Positions 35,921 through 44,780 of a stretch of DNA of 64,000 nucleotides are shown here, piece by piece. The stretch is from Hoeflea algicola (GTDB lineage: Bacteria > Pseudomonadota > Alphaproteobacteria > Rhizobiales > Rhizobiaceae). The notes beneath the pieces were generated by a model. The model did no database searches, had not been told where the DNA came from, and saw only the letters and a list, made by a program, of their open reading frames with translations. Location: NCBI RefSeq assembly GCF_026619415.1, contig NZ_JAOVZR010000001.1, positions 744,001 to 808,000 on the forward strand, in the 5' to 3' direction. The number at the start of each line of letters is the position of its first letter. The first letter of the stretch is position 1. A program made the position numbers and the translations under genes.

Positions 35921-36208
35921 ATGTCCCCCGCCCTTCGGTTGGAAAAACTGCAAAAATTCTATGCAGAGAAGGAACGGCAGATCATTCGCGCAATTGAAGC
36001 GCCAAATGTCTCGCTCCGTCAAAAACAAACGATCTATGCCTGCCTCAACGACATGTGTCAGCTCTCGGCACAACTCTACGGTGAACTGTCAACGACGCCG
36101 GGCAATTACGACCTGCTCGATCAGGCCGGCGATCTGGATGAAGCCTGGCTGCAGTTGCGCCGGTTGGCCGGAAGCAGGATCCCGATCCGCTCGGAACAGG
36201 CAGCCTGA
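35921..36208 (+). CDS. Small hypothetical protein
   Basis: A 95-residue, mostly helical, charged protein (LRLEKLQKFYAEKERQIIRA, then DLDEAWLQLRRLAGSRIPIR). AGGATCAT precedes the ATG. It has no signal peptide or membrane segment, and I do not recognise a family. Codon use matches the neighbours, so it is likely a real gene. Confidence 0.6.
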   Translation: MSPALRLEKLQKFYAEKERQIIRAIEAPNVSLRQKQTIYACLNDMCQLSAQLYGELSTTPGNYDLLDQAGDLDEAWLQLRRLAGSRIPIRSEQAA

Positions 36209-36422
36209 CGCGCCCGAGCCCATCAATACGGGATCGCGCTACCAGTGTTGGGTGCGTCACTGTGTTTCATGCCGCCCCCTGCCCGCCAATGCATGTCGCC
36301 CAAAAGTGTGCAGCGGTTTTTGCGGTATCGACAGGCAAAGCCAAGAGCTAATGCGCGGCACCTGGATTCGGTTTGATGCGATGCGCATTAGGTCGGTTCG
36401 ATGGCGCCGGGCCTGCAAGTTC

Positions 36423-36460
36423 TTATCGCGCGCCTGGCATTACCATGACGCGCGATAAGG
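36423..36460 (-). terminator. Stem-loop after the M24 gene
   Basis: A perfect 11-bp inverted repeat (CTTATCGCGCG and its complement, 16-base loop) starts about 20 bases after the stop of the minus-strand operon ending at 36483. It has no T run, so it is either a terminator or an mRNA-stabilising hairpin. Confidence 0.45.
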
Positions 36461-36482
36461 CGGCGCAACTTTCCTGGTTTTA

Positions 36483-37674
36483 CTAGCGGACGATCCAGTC
36501 CCGGTTGTCGGCGCCGAACAACTCGTGCCCGTCCTCGGTGATGATGACGGTATCCTCGAGCTTGATGAAGCCACGGCGCGGGTGCTGCATGGTGGTTTCC
36601 ACCGACAACACCATGCCCGGCTGGAATGGCATGTTGGCATCGCTGCCCTGATAGGCAACCGGGTGATTGGTCATCAGAAACGGTGCCTCATGGCTGATCA
36701 GTCCCATGCCATGGGCGAAGAAATCATTATGCGCGGCGTTGGGCCCGCGCCGCAATTCGGCCTCACCGGCGGCAATCATCTCGGCACCGGTTTTTCCCGG
36801 CGCGATTTTCGCGAATGCTGCCTGTTGTACGGCTTCAACCTCGGCCAGAAGATCGACCAGTTCGGAATCCGGCTCGCCAAGCACGCCCATACGGCAGATG
36901 TCGCCGATATAGCCGTGGAGATTGCCGCCCGAATCGATCGACAGCACCTCGCCCTTATTCCATGTCTGGTCCGAGCCGGCACGGATATGGCTGTCACCAA
37001 GCGTGAGCAGGCAATATTCGAACGCCAGTTCGCGTTTGGTTTCCTCCTGGCGAAGCCGTTCAATGATCTGTCGCTTCGAAGTCCCCTCGCCTGCGGCAAG
37101 AATGGTCGCCTGCATGGATTCGCTGATCTCGCGCGGTGGCCTCGCGCAGCAGGTCCAGTTCCGGCTTTGACTTGATCATCCGCAATCGGGTGAGAAGCAT
37201 GCTGGCATCGGACAACGTCGCTTGCGGCAACGCTGCGGCGAGCGTGTCATAACCGTCCTTGGGCAGGAAGGCGGCCTCAAAGCCGATCCGACCGCTGGCA
37301 ACGCCGCATTTCTGCAGGTATTCGGCGGCGGCCAGCATGGCATCGACCGACCCCCAGTGGTCGGGGCGGAATTCCGGCACCCAGAACGGCGCCACCTTGT
37401 GTTCGTGAATTTCCATCTTGTTGGCGAAATAGGCGGTCTTGTCACCCGCGCCACGCAGATAAACAAAAGCCGGCAGATAGCGGCTCTGTCCAATCGCATC
37501 CATCGCCGAGAAAAACAGGAACTGATAGCCACCAAGCAGATAGCGGACATTGTGCTTGGAGGTGGCGACCAGCGCATCAAGGCCCGCCGCTTCCATGGCA
37601 GCATCAAGCTGTTCGAATGTGTAGGGCAGATCATTGGCCGAGGCGGCGTGCAAAGGCTGAATGTCATGCATCAT
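36483..37674 (-). pseudogene. M24 family metallopeptidase (Xaa-Pro aminopeptidase-like), single frameshift
   Basis: The gene starts at 37674 (GAGGGAG seven bases upstream) but changes frame near 37125. The N-terminal creatinase-like domain reads to REATAR and then runs into nonsense; the next frame continues with SESMQATILAAGEG and a full M24 fold. All five metal ligands are present: two Asp in SIDSGG and YIGDICRM, His in AHGMGL, and two Glu in LSVETT and KLEDTV. One missing base near 37118-37130 explains the break. It may be a real mutation or a sequencing error. Family members cleave X-Pro peptides or hydrolyse creatine-like compounds. It is the last gene of the Tm-1/TIM/cupin operon. Confidence 0.75.
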
Positions 37675-37689
37675 GGTTGGCTCCCTCAA

Positions 37690-38103
37690 TCAAGCATGGG
37701 GTGGAGTAACGAGACGGAAATCGGGCAAATCGCGCAGCAACTCCTCCGGACCCGCTGGACTGTAGACGACAAACAGCTTCATCGGCACCTCGCCCGTGTT
37801 CAGGGTCGAGTGGAAGCGGCTTTCGGGCACAAAGATAGTGCAGCCGGCGCGGACCTGCTCGGTAACCGGATTGCCTTCGGTGTCCTCGACCATCTGTTCG
37901 CCACTACCTTCCAGCACATAAATGATTTCTTCAGAGCCGGGGTGGTTGTGGCGGGTATGGCCCTGGCCCGGCGGCACATGCACGACACCGGCGGAAAAGC
38001 GACCCGCGCCATTGACAGATGGGCCGCAGGTCACAGTCAGGTGTCCCCAGTCAAAGGCAAAGCGATCGACGGCTTCAGGGTAGATAAAAAGGGTCTCGCT
38101 CAT
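37690..38103 (-). CDS. Cupin domain protein
   Basis: A 137-residue single cupin. Motif 1 is visible ([20 protein letters not shown], with the two His and Glu metal ligands) and so is motif 2 ([18 protein letters not shown], with its His). The start overlaps the preceding TIM-barrel gene stop (ATGA), so the two are translationally coupled. Small cupins act as isomerases, dioxygenases or binding proteins; the function here is unknown but tied to the Tm-1-like operon. Confidence 0.88.
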   Translation of the reverse strand: MSETLFIYPEAVDRFAFDWGHLTVTCGPSVNGAGRFSAGVVHVPPGQGHTRHNHPGSEEIIYVLEGSGEQMVEDTEGNPVTEQVRAGCTIFVPESRFHSTLNTGEVPMKLFVVYSPAGPEELLRDLPDFRLVTPPHA

Positions 38104-38948
38104 GCTTCGGTTCCTTTCTTATAGGGCAGTGATTTGAATGCGCGGATCTGATCGCGGATAGCGGTTTCAGCTGGCAGCCGTTCGGCCGAACTGGCGCCGT
38201 AAAAGCCGTGGCAGCCATTGCAGTGCGCCAGCACATAAGCCGCATCATCAGGCATCGAAATCGGCCCACCATGGCACAGGATGATGATGTCATTGCGGAC
38301 TGTGCGCGCCGCAGCAGCTATCTCGTCGATCTCCTTGACGCAGTCATCGAGGCTTTTGGCCGAAGTTGCGCCGATGCTGCCGCCAGTGGTGACGCCCATA
38401 TGGGCGACGATGATGTCGGCGCCAGCGCGGGTCATCGCCTCGCTTTCGGCGGCATTGAAGACGTAAGGTGTGGTCAGCAGATCGAGCTCATGGGCGGCGG
38501 CGATCATATCTACTTCGAGACCGTAACCCATACCGGTTTCTTCAAAACTCTGGCGCATGGCGCCGTCAAACAGGCCGATGGTGGGGAAGTTCTGCACCCC
38601 GGAAAAACCCATAGCCTTCAGCTCAGCCAGGAATTGCGGCATCAGCACGAACGGGTCGGTGCCGTTGACACCCGCCAGTACCGGCGTGTTGGCCACCACC
38701 GGCAACACTTCAACCGCCATTTCCTTGACGATTTCATTAGCGTTGCCGTAGGCGAGCAGCCCTGCAGCCGATCCACGGCCTGCCATCCGGTAGCGACCGG
38801 AATTGTAGATGATGATGAGATCGATGCCGCCGGCCTCCTCGGCCTTGGCCGACAGACCGGTGCCGGCGCCGCCGCCGATGATGTGCTCGCCTGCGGCAAT
38901 CATGCCGTTGAGCCGGTTAAGTATGTCCTTGCGTGCTATTGCTGGCAT
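38100..38948 (-). CDS. Phosphoenolpyruvate hydrolase-like TIM-barrel protein (Tm-1 C-terminal-domain type)
   Basis: A 282-residue barrel. Motifs are [20 protein letters not shown] near residue 20, [25 protein letters not shown], and [20 protein letters not shown]. It lies 10 bases after the Tm-1-like gene. In plants and fungi the same two domains are fused in one protein (tomato Tm-1). The bacterial role is not established; the names PEP hydrolase and TIM-barrel signal transduction protein are automatic annotations. The fold and the glycine-rich phosphate loop suggest an aldolase- or isomerase-type reaction. Confidence 0.8.
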   Translation of the reverse strand: MPAIARKDILNRLNGMIAAGEHIIGGGAGTGLSAKAEEAGGIDLIIIYNSGRYRMAGRGSAAGLLAYGNANEIVKEMAVEVLPVVANTPVLAGVNGTDPFVLMPQFLAELKAMGFSGVQNFPTIGLFDGAMRQSFEETGMGYGLEVDMIAAAHELDLLTTPYVFNAAESEAMTRAGADIIVAHMGVTTGGSIGATSAKSLDDCVKEIDEIAAAARTVRNDIIILCHGGPISMPDDAAYVLAHCNGCHGFYGASSAERLPAETAIRDQIRAFKSLPYKKGTEA

Positions 38949-38958
38949 TGGTGTTCTT

Positions 38959-40149
38959 TCAGTTGATGGAAAGGAAGGCATCGGCCGCCGCCTTGGCGAA
39001 GGCCGGATCGTTGATGTGAAGGGGCAGACGTTCGATGCGCCGCGCATCGGTCGCCTCGAATGCATTTTCAAGCGCTTCAAAGAGGGCCGCATCGGCTTCG
39101 GGATCGAAGAAATCGCCACCTTCGATATCCAGTGCCGAGACACCCAGTTCGGGAATCAGGAAGCGGACTGGACCAGTGCAAGCGCTCAACTTGCGGCCAA
39201 TCCAGTCGCCAATACGGCGGCATTCCTCGACATTGGTGCGCATCAGCGTGACATTGGGATTATGGTGGTGGAAACGGCGACCGGCGAAAGCGTCGGGTAC
39301 CGTGTCGGGCGCCCAAAAATTGACCATATCGAGCGCACCGACCGAGCCGACATAGGGAATGCCGGTGCGAGCAATGGCATCAAACCGAGATGGCGCCGAA
39401 GGCAGCACACCGCCCAGCAGCATGTCGCAGACCTCGGTGGTGGTGATGTCAAGCACACCTGCCAGCACGCCGTCATCGACCAGTTTCTCCATCGTCCGCC
39501 CGCCCACACCGGTGGCATGGAACACCATGCAGTCGCGGTCCTTCTGCAAGTGCTTGACAATGGACATGACGCAGGTGGTGGTGACGCCGAACATGGTCAG
39601 CCCAATTGAAGGCTGACCGGCAGATGGACGATAGGGTGTGCGGGCCATTCCGGCGATTGCCTGCGCCGCATTGTGCAGGATCATCCGGCTTAGCTGGTTG
39701 AGCCCGGCGAAATCAGTCACCGACGGCATCATGATGATGTCGGAAATGTCGACATAGGGGGACACATCGCCCGAGGCGAGCGTGGAAACCATGATCTTCG
39801 GCAGGCCGTAGGGCAGCGCCTGCATGCCGGTTGTGATGATCGAAGTGCCGCCGCCACCGCCAATACCGATGATTCCACCGACGTCCTGGCGGCTGGCGAG
39901 AAAACGCGCGAATGCTGCACCCATGGCCGTGACTGCAACGCCGCGGTCATCACCGTCCAGCGCGGCCCCGGCGCCATCGGGATGATGCCCCGCCACTTCG
40001 GTAGCCGAAATGTCGACATTAATGCTGGGCGAACGGGTTCCCACATCGACACGTTGCACCGGAAGGCCGGATTGGGCGAGCAGATCTGCCAGATAGGCGA
40101 GTTCCGGCCCTTTGGTGTCGGCGGTGCCGACCACATAGATTCTCTTCAC
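38959..40149 (-). CDS. Tm-1-like ATP-binding protein (UPF0261 family)
   Basis: A 396-residue protein with a GTG start at 40149 (GGAGG six bases upstream). Motifs are [20 protein letters not shown] at the start, the glycine-rich [20 protein letters not shown] near residue 95, [33 protein letters not shown] and [15 protein letters not shown]. It is the N-terminal-domain type of plant Tm-1, here separate and followed by the TIM-barrel partner. It opens an operon of four genes and is divergent from a TetR gene. Biochemical function unknown; likely an enzyme of a small catabolic pathway. Confidence 0.85.
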   Translation of the reverse strand: MKRIYVVGTADTKGPELAYLADLLAQSGLPVQRVDVGTRSPSINVDISATEVAGHHPDGAGAALDGDDRGVAVTAMGAAFARFLASRQDVGGIIGIGGGGGTSIITTGMQALPYGLPKIMVSTLASGDVSPYVDISDIIMMPSVTDFAGLNQLSRMILHNAAQAIAGMARTPYRPSAGQPSIGLTMFGVTTTCVMSIVKHLQKDRDCMVFHATGVGGRTMEKLVDDGVLAGVLDITTTEVCDMLLGGVLPSAPSRFDAIARTGIPYVGSVGALDMVNFWAPDTVPDAFAGRRFHHHNPNVTLMRTNVEECRRIGDWIGRKLSACTGPVRFLIPELGVSALDIEGGDFFDPEADAALFEALENAFEATDARRIERLPLHINDPAFAKAAADAFLSIN

Positions 40150-40198
40150 ATTGACCTCCCCGTTGTGCGGTGCGCCTCCTCCAGGCGCGTTTGCCGCT

Positions 40199-40268
40199 GT
40201 CTCAAGTGTCGCAATTTGGTGGTTGCGAATTTGTGAGACTCAAGTATCGTATTGATATGAAAGTCTCA
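40199..40268. promoter_or_regulatory. Candidate TetR operator: three GTCTCA/TGAGAC half-sites
   Basis: The divergent region between the Tm-1-like gene and the TetR gene contains GTCTCA (40199-40204), TGAGACT (40234-40240) and AGTCTCA (40262-40268), alternating in orientation. The outermost site lies just inside the TetR coding region. This suggests cooperative binding and autoregulation by the TetR protein. Confidence 0.5.
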
Positions 40269-40910
40269 CGTCAATCAACTCAATCCGACCTTGCCCCCGA
40301 ACGCGGCCCACGTGCTCGAACCCGCAGACTGATGATCAAGACCGCCACCCGACTGATGCAGTCCGGGCTTACCCCCTCGGTCAGCGAGGTAGCGGAAGCT
40401 GCCGAAGTATCTCGGGCAACCGCCTACCGGTATTTTCCGAGCGAGATCACGCTGGTCCACGCGGTTGTGGATGAGGCGTTGGGGCCGATCCTGACCTGGC
40501 AGAGCGATTCCACCGATGCCGAGGAGCGCATTGCCGATCTTTTTGACAAGTCGTTGCCGCGCATCGCCGAGTTCGAAGCCACCTTCAAGGCAGCACTTAG
40601 GCTGTCGCTGGACCAGTGGGCGCGCGCGCAGGTTGGCGCGCTTGGCCAGGAGCCACGCTTTACCCGCGGGCACCGCATGGAACTCCTTGAACTGGCGCTC
40701 TCGCCGCTGCGCGGATCCCTCGCTCCGGATCATTTCGATCGCCTTACCCAGGCCATTTCGATGATTTTCGGGATCGAGGCCTATGCGGTGCTCAAGGACA
40801 TTTGGGGCTTGGAGGCCGTGCAATCTGCGCAGATTGCCAAGTGGGCAGCCTGCGCCCTGGTTCGATCGGCGGTCGCCGAAGTGCATATCCAGGGGACGAC
40901 AGCCGATTAG
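40257..40910 (+). CDS. TetR/AcrR family transcriptional regulator
   Basis: A 217-residue regulator. After a basic N-terminal arm, the HTH covers about residues 22-70 (SVSEVAEAAEVSRATAYRYF). The C-terminal ligand domain (DHFDRLTQAISMIFGIEAYA) is unspecific. ATG 40257 fits the usual domain distance from the start; a longer reading from 40170 would cover the operator half-sites. It is divergent from the Tm-1/TIM/cupin/M24 operon and most probably represses it. Confidence 0.88.
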   Translation: MKVSRQSTQSDLAPERGPRARTRRLMIKTATRLMQSGLTPSVSEVAEAAEVSRATAYRYFPSEITLVHAVVDEALGPILTWQSDSTDAEERIADLFDKSLPRIAEFEATFKAALRLSLDQWARAQVGALGQEPRFTRGHRMELLELALSPLRGSLAPDHFDRLTQAISMIFGIEAYAVLKDIWGLEAVQSAQIAKWAACALVRSAVAEVHIQGTTAD

Positions 40911-41249
40911 GCTTGATCTGGTCCTACCAATAATGGCATGATCTGTTTTCATGATGGACAGGCCATATCATAACTTTGACCGCATAAATACCAATTCGCC
41001 TATATAGTATGGCATTTACCGCCAATAACGAAGCCGTTTGTATCCAAAGAGAGTGCATGGAACTGCTTGACCATCAACTAATTTGGTAATACCACTTCGG
41101 AAGCAACGGTGACATTGGAGGGTCATCGTGAGCGCCACAGGACTGGAGCATACCGGCACCGGTCGGGAATCGCGGCACCACTGCCGCCGACCTGGTACCG
41201 GATTTGCCGGCCACTGTTTAGAGAATGTGCATCAACGGGAGGACTTATA
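40911..41249. other. Upstream region of the sugar ABC operon
   Basis: No gene. It contains the palindrome TGGT-AAT-ACCA at 41084 (listed separately) and an AT-rich stretch around 40960-41010. A 5' leader of more than 100 bases seems likely. Confidence 0.5.
41084..41094. promoter_or_regulatory. FadR/GntR-type operator upstream of sugar ABC operon
   Basis: TGGT-AAT-ACCA, a palindrome with a 3-base centre. The 13-base string TTTGGTAATACCA occurs identically at 51212-51224 upstream of the epimerase operon. FadR-subfamily GntR regulators bind TGGT-N-ACCA-type palindromes; one is encoded at 48161-48892. Confidence 0.55.
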
Positions 41250-42560
41250 ATGCGCAACAAACTCATCGGCATTGCCGGCGGACTGGCACTTGCCCTGGCA
41301 AGCAGCACATCGGCCTTTGCTCAGGAATTGACGATTTTCTGGGCCGAGTGGGACCCGGCAAACTATCTTCAGGAACTGGTCAACGAGTATGAAGCGGAAA
41401 CCGGGGTTTCGGTGACCGTGGAGACCACACCCTGGGCCGACTTCCAGACAAAAGCCTTTACCGAATTCAACGCCCGCGGCTCGGCCTACGACATGATCGT
41501 TGGCGACAGCCAGTGGCTTGGTGCGGCTTCCGAAGGCGGTCACTATGTTGATCTGACCGACTTCTTCAACGAGCATAACCTGAGCGAGGTCATGGCCCCC
41601 GCTACGGTGAAATACTACGCCGAATATCCGGGCAATTCCGGCAAGTACTGGGCCGTTCCGGCCGAGGGTGACGCGGTCGGCTGGTCCTATCGCAAGGACT
41701 GGTTTGAAGATCCGGCCGAAATGTCAGCCTTCAAGGAAAAATACGGCTACGATCTGGCTCCGCCAAAGACCTGGAAGGAACTCACCGACATTGCCGAGTT
41801 TTTCCACCGTCCGGACGAAAATCGCTACGGCATCGCCATCTACACCGACAATTCCTATGACGCGATGGTCATGGGCGTGGAAAACGCTATCTTCTCCTAC
41901 GGTGCGGATCTGGGCAACTTCGAAACCTACGAAGTTGAAGGCTACGTAAACAGCGACAAGGCAGTCGCTGCGCTTGAAAACTACAAGAAGCTCTACAGCT
42001 TTACCCCTCCGGGCTGGGCCAAGACCTTCTTCGTTGAAAACAACCAGGCGATCACCGAAGGCCTGGTGGCCATGTCGATGAACTATTTTGCCTTCTTCCC
42101 GGCCCTGCTCAACGAGGCTTCCAACCCGCATGCCGCCAACACCGGCTTCTTCGCTAACCCGGCCGGTCCGGATGGCGATCAGTTCGCGGCTCTCGGCGGC
42201 CAGGGTATTTCCATCGTCAAATATTCCGAAAATCAGGAAGAGGCGATGAAGTTCCTGGAATGGTTCATCAAGGACGAAACCCAGAAGCGCTGGGCTGAAC
42301 TGGGTGGCTACACTGCAAGTGCTGCGGTGCTGAAATCCGATGAGTTCCGTCAGGCCACGCCTTACAATGAGGCGTTCTACCAGACCATGTTCAAGGTCAA
42401 GGACTTCTGGGCAGTGCCGGAATTTGCGGAACTTCTGACCTCGGCCAACCAGCGTCTGTACCCCTTCATCGTCGGTGATGAAGGTACAGCAAAAGACACG
42501 CTGGATGCGCTTGCGGGCGACTGGAAAGCCACGTTCGCCAAGTACGGCCGCGGCAAGTAA
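41250..42560 (+). CDS. Sugar ABC transporter substrate-binding protein (family 1)
   Basis: A 436-residue periplasmic protein. GGGAGGAC lies before ATG 41250, and a signal peptide ends at AFA-QE (about residue 24). The mature part is of the MalE/UgpB type (LTIFWAEWDPANYLQELVNE, later ALGGQGISIVKYSENQEEAM, FLEWFIKDETQKRWAELGGY). Many Trp, Tyr and Phe residues suggest carbohydrate binding. It is the first gene of the six-gene importer operon, followed by a strong hairpin that would favour its higher expression. Confidence 0.9.
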   Translation: MRNKLIGIAGGLALALASSTSAFAQELTIFWAEWDPANYLQELVNEYEAETGVSVTVETTPWADFQTKAFTEFNARGSAYDMIVGDSQWLGAASEGGHYVDLTDFFNEHNLSEVMAPATVKYYAEYPGNSGKYWAVPAEGDAVGWSYRKDWFEDPAEMSAFKEKYGYDLAPPKTWKELTDIAEFFHRPDENRYGIAIYTDNSYDAMVMGVENAIFSYGADLGNFETYEVEGYVNSDKAVAALENYKKLYSFTPPGWAKTFFVENNQAITEGLVAMSMNYFAFFPALLNEASNPHAANTGFFANPAGPDGDQFAALGGQGISIVKYSENQEEAMKFLEWFIKDETQKRWAELGGYTASAAVLKSDEFRQATPYNEAFYQTMFKVKDFWAVPEFAELLTSANQRLYPFIVGDEGTAKDTLDALAGDWKATFAKYGRGK

Positions 42561-42584
42561 CAGCCCTGCCGAGACTGCAACTTT

Positions 42585-42604
42585 GGGGGCGCTACGGCGC
42601 CCCC
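42585..42604 (+). terminator. Hairpin between binding-protein and permease genes
   Basis: A perfect 8-bp GC stem (GGGGGCGC/GCGCCCCC) with a TACG loop, 25 bases after the stop codon. The following TATTTCCC is weakly T-rich. It is likely a partial terminator or 3'-end stabiliser that raises binding-protein levels over the rest of the operon. Confidence 0.6.
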
Positions 42605-42641
42605 TATTTCCCAACCTTATGAAACGCAAGGATATTCACCC

Positions 42642-43547
42642 GTGGCGTCCCAAGTCATGACCAATTTGGACCCGAATTCGCGCGCCGCCGCGAAAGGTCT
42701 GAGTGACCTGACCATCCGCAACCTGTTCATTATTCCGACGATTGCGTTTCTGATCATCTTCAACATCTTCCCGCTGTTGTACTCGCTGGCCTATTCGTTC
42801 ACCGATTTTCGCGCGTCGACCAACGCGCCGGCCCAGTTCGTTGGCCTGCAGAATTATCGTGATCTGCTCAGCGATCCGTTCATCTGGAAGAACTTCTCGA
42901 TTACCGCTCAGTATGTGCTGATTTCGGTTACAGGCCAGGTGATTGTCGGCTTTGGCCTTGCCATGCTGCTCAATCGCTCGATCCCGGCCAAGGGGCTGAT
43001 CACGACACTGTTGTTGTTGCCGATGATGCTGTCGATGGCGGTTGTCGGGCTGTTCTGGAAGCTGCTGTACGATCCAAATTTCGGCATCATCAACTACTTC
43101 TTCGGGCTCGATAAATTCGAATGGTTGGCTGACCCCGACATGGCGCTCTACGCGATTGCCATTGTCGATATCTGGATGTGGGCGCCGTTCGTGATGCTGC
43201 TCTCGCTGGCCGGTCTGTCGGCCGTGCCGAAGCATCTTTACGAGGCTGCCGAGATCGACCGCGCATCAGGCACCTACACCTTCTTCCGCATTACCCTGCC
43301 GTTGGTCGCGCCGATCCTGATGATTGCCATCATTTTCCGCACGATGGAGGCCTTCAAAACCTTCGATCTGGCCTATGTGCTGTCGTCGCAACCGACAACC
43401 GAGCTGATCGCCATCCGTCTGTACAAGATGGCGTTCCAGGAATGGCAGACCGGCATGTCATCGGCGCTCGCCTACATCGTGCTGATCATGGTTGTGGCGA
43501 TTACCAATATCTATGTGAAATACCTCAACAAAGTGAAGGCGCGCTAA
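42642..43547 (+). CDS. Sugar ABC transporter permease (MalF/UgpA type)
   Basis: A 301-residue protein with six membrane helices. The EAA loop is visible as YEAAEIDRASGTYTFFRITL with the conserved G and P-L. GTG 42642 is the likely start (AAGGAT upstream); ATG 42657 is possible. It should pair with the next gene product to form the membrane channel. Confidence 0.9.
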   Translation: MASQVMTNLDPNSRAAAKGLSDLTIRNLFIIPTIAFLIIFNIFPLLYSLAYSFTDFRASTNAPAQFVGLQNYRDLLSDPFIWKNFSITAQYVLISVTGQVIVGFGLAMLLNRSIPAKGLITTLLLLPMMLSMAVVGLFWKLLYDPNFGIINYFFGLDKFEWLADPDMALYAIAIVDIWMWAPFVMLLSLAGLSAVPKHLYEAAEIDRASGTYTFFRITLPLVAPILMIAIIFRTMEAFKTFDLAYVLSSQPTTELIAIRLYKMAFQEWQTGMSSALAYIVLIMVVAITNIYVKYLNKVKAR

Positions 43548-43548
43548 G

Positions 43549-44511
43549 ATGGCCGGAGTCCGCACCCCCAGTGAAAAATGGACGAACCGGGTCGCGATCA
43601 TCGCCGTGTTCGTCGCCCTGGCTGTGATGCTCGCGCCGATCTACTGGATCGCCTCGACATCGTTCAAACCACGCAACCTGGCCACGACGATCCCGCCCAC
43701 GGTGATTTTCGAGCCGACGGTATCGCCCTTCGTCAAGCTGTTTACCAAGCGCTCGCAACTGCGCGACCAGCCTACTCCCGAAGAATACGCCGCTGCCCCC
43801 TGGTGGGAACAGATGGTGTTCGATGGCGGCGAGAAGGTGGTGCGCAACGGCAAGACCGGCGAGGTCAAGTCGTCAGGCTATGGTGACCGCTTCAAGAACT
43901 CGCTGATCATCTCGATCATATCCACCGTGCTTGCGGTATCGATGGGCACGCTGACGGCCTACGGGTTCAGCCGCTTCAAGGTGAAAGGCGAGGATGACTG
44001 GTTGTTCTTCATCCTCTCGACCCGAATGTTGCCACCGGTGGTGGTCGCCATCCCGATGTTCCTGATGTACCGCGTCGTTGGCCTCAACGACACGCATTTG
44101 GGACTGATCATTCTCTATACCGCCTTCAACCTGAGTTTTGCGGTGTGGATCATGAAGGGCTTCATCGACGAGATTCCGCGTGAATATGAAGAAGCGGCAC
44201 TGGTCGATGGCTACACGCGGATGCAGGCCTTCTTCAAGGTGGTGCTTCCCGAAGCGCTGACTGGCATGGCGGCAACGGCTGTGTTCTGCTTCATCACCGC
44301 CTGGAACGAATATGCGTTCGCGTTGATCATGACTAACCGCAATGCCCAGACCGCGCCGCCCTACATCCCCTCACAGGTGGGCAGTGGTTTGCCGGACTGG
44401 ACCGTGATCGCCTCAGGCACATTGCTGTTCCTGATCCCGGTCGCCATCTTCACCTTCCTTCTGCGCAACCACTTGCTGCGCGGCATGTCCTTCGGAGCGA
44501 TCCGCAAATGA
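43549..44511 (+). CDS. Sugar ABC transporter permease (MalG/UgpE type) with long first periplasmic loop
   Basis: A 320-residue permease starting one base after the previous stop. The EAA loop is YEEAALVDGYTRMQAFFKVV. A long insert (about residues 45-110) lies between helix 1 and helix 2, including YAAAPWWEQMVFDGGEKVVR, and probably contacts the binding protein. The last codons overlap the next small gene (ATGA). Confidence 0.9.
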   Translation: MAGVRTPSEKWTNRVAIIAVFVALAVMLAPIYWIASTSFKPRNLATTIPPTVIFEPTVSPFVKLFTKRSQLRDQPTPEEYAAAPWWEQMVFDGGEKVVRNGKTGEVKSSGYGDRFKNSLIISIISTVLAVSMGTLTAYGFSRFKVKGEDDWLFFILSTRMLPPVVVAIPMFLMYRVVGLNDTHLGLIILYTAFNLSFAVWIMKGFIDEIPREYEEAALVDGYTRMQAFFKVVLPEALTGMAATAVFCFITAWNEYAFALIMTNRNAQTAPPYIPSQVGSGLPDWTVIASGTLLFLIPVAIFTFLLRNHLLRGMSFGAIRK

Positions 44512-44780
44512 GTTTTCGCAGCACCAACCAGCGTATTCTTGCCCCCGCGGCGCAGGGCCTGATGATCTTCGGCATCATCTCGTTGTGTCAGCCCTGGAGC
44601 CTGTTCCTGCATCAATATGGCGTCACGCTGACGCTGATCGGACTTGTCAGTTTCATGATTACTTCGAAAATCGCTCCCGATCCGGAAGCCGAAGAGGACT
44701 TTGTCGACGAATCGCTCGATGTCCTGGAGATCAATGATCAGGCCTCCGGCGCCGGTTCCAAGACGACGGGGACCGTCTGA
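44508..44780 (+). CDS. Small membrane protein of the sugar ABC operon
   Basis: A 90-residue protein with two hydrophobic helices (AAQGLMIFGIISLCQPWSLF and GVTLTLIGLVSFMITS) and an acidic cytoplasmic tail (PDPEAEEDFVDESLDVLEIN). It overlaps both the permease before it (ATGA) and the ATPase after it (TGATG), so it is strictly coupled to the transporter. I recognise no characterised family. It could be an accessory subunit or stability factor. Confidence 0.75.
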   Translation: MSFRSTNQRILAPAAQGLMIFGIISLCQPWSLFLHQYGVTLTLIGLVSFMITSKIAPDPEAEEDFVDESLDVLEINDQASGAGSKTTGTV

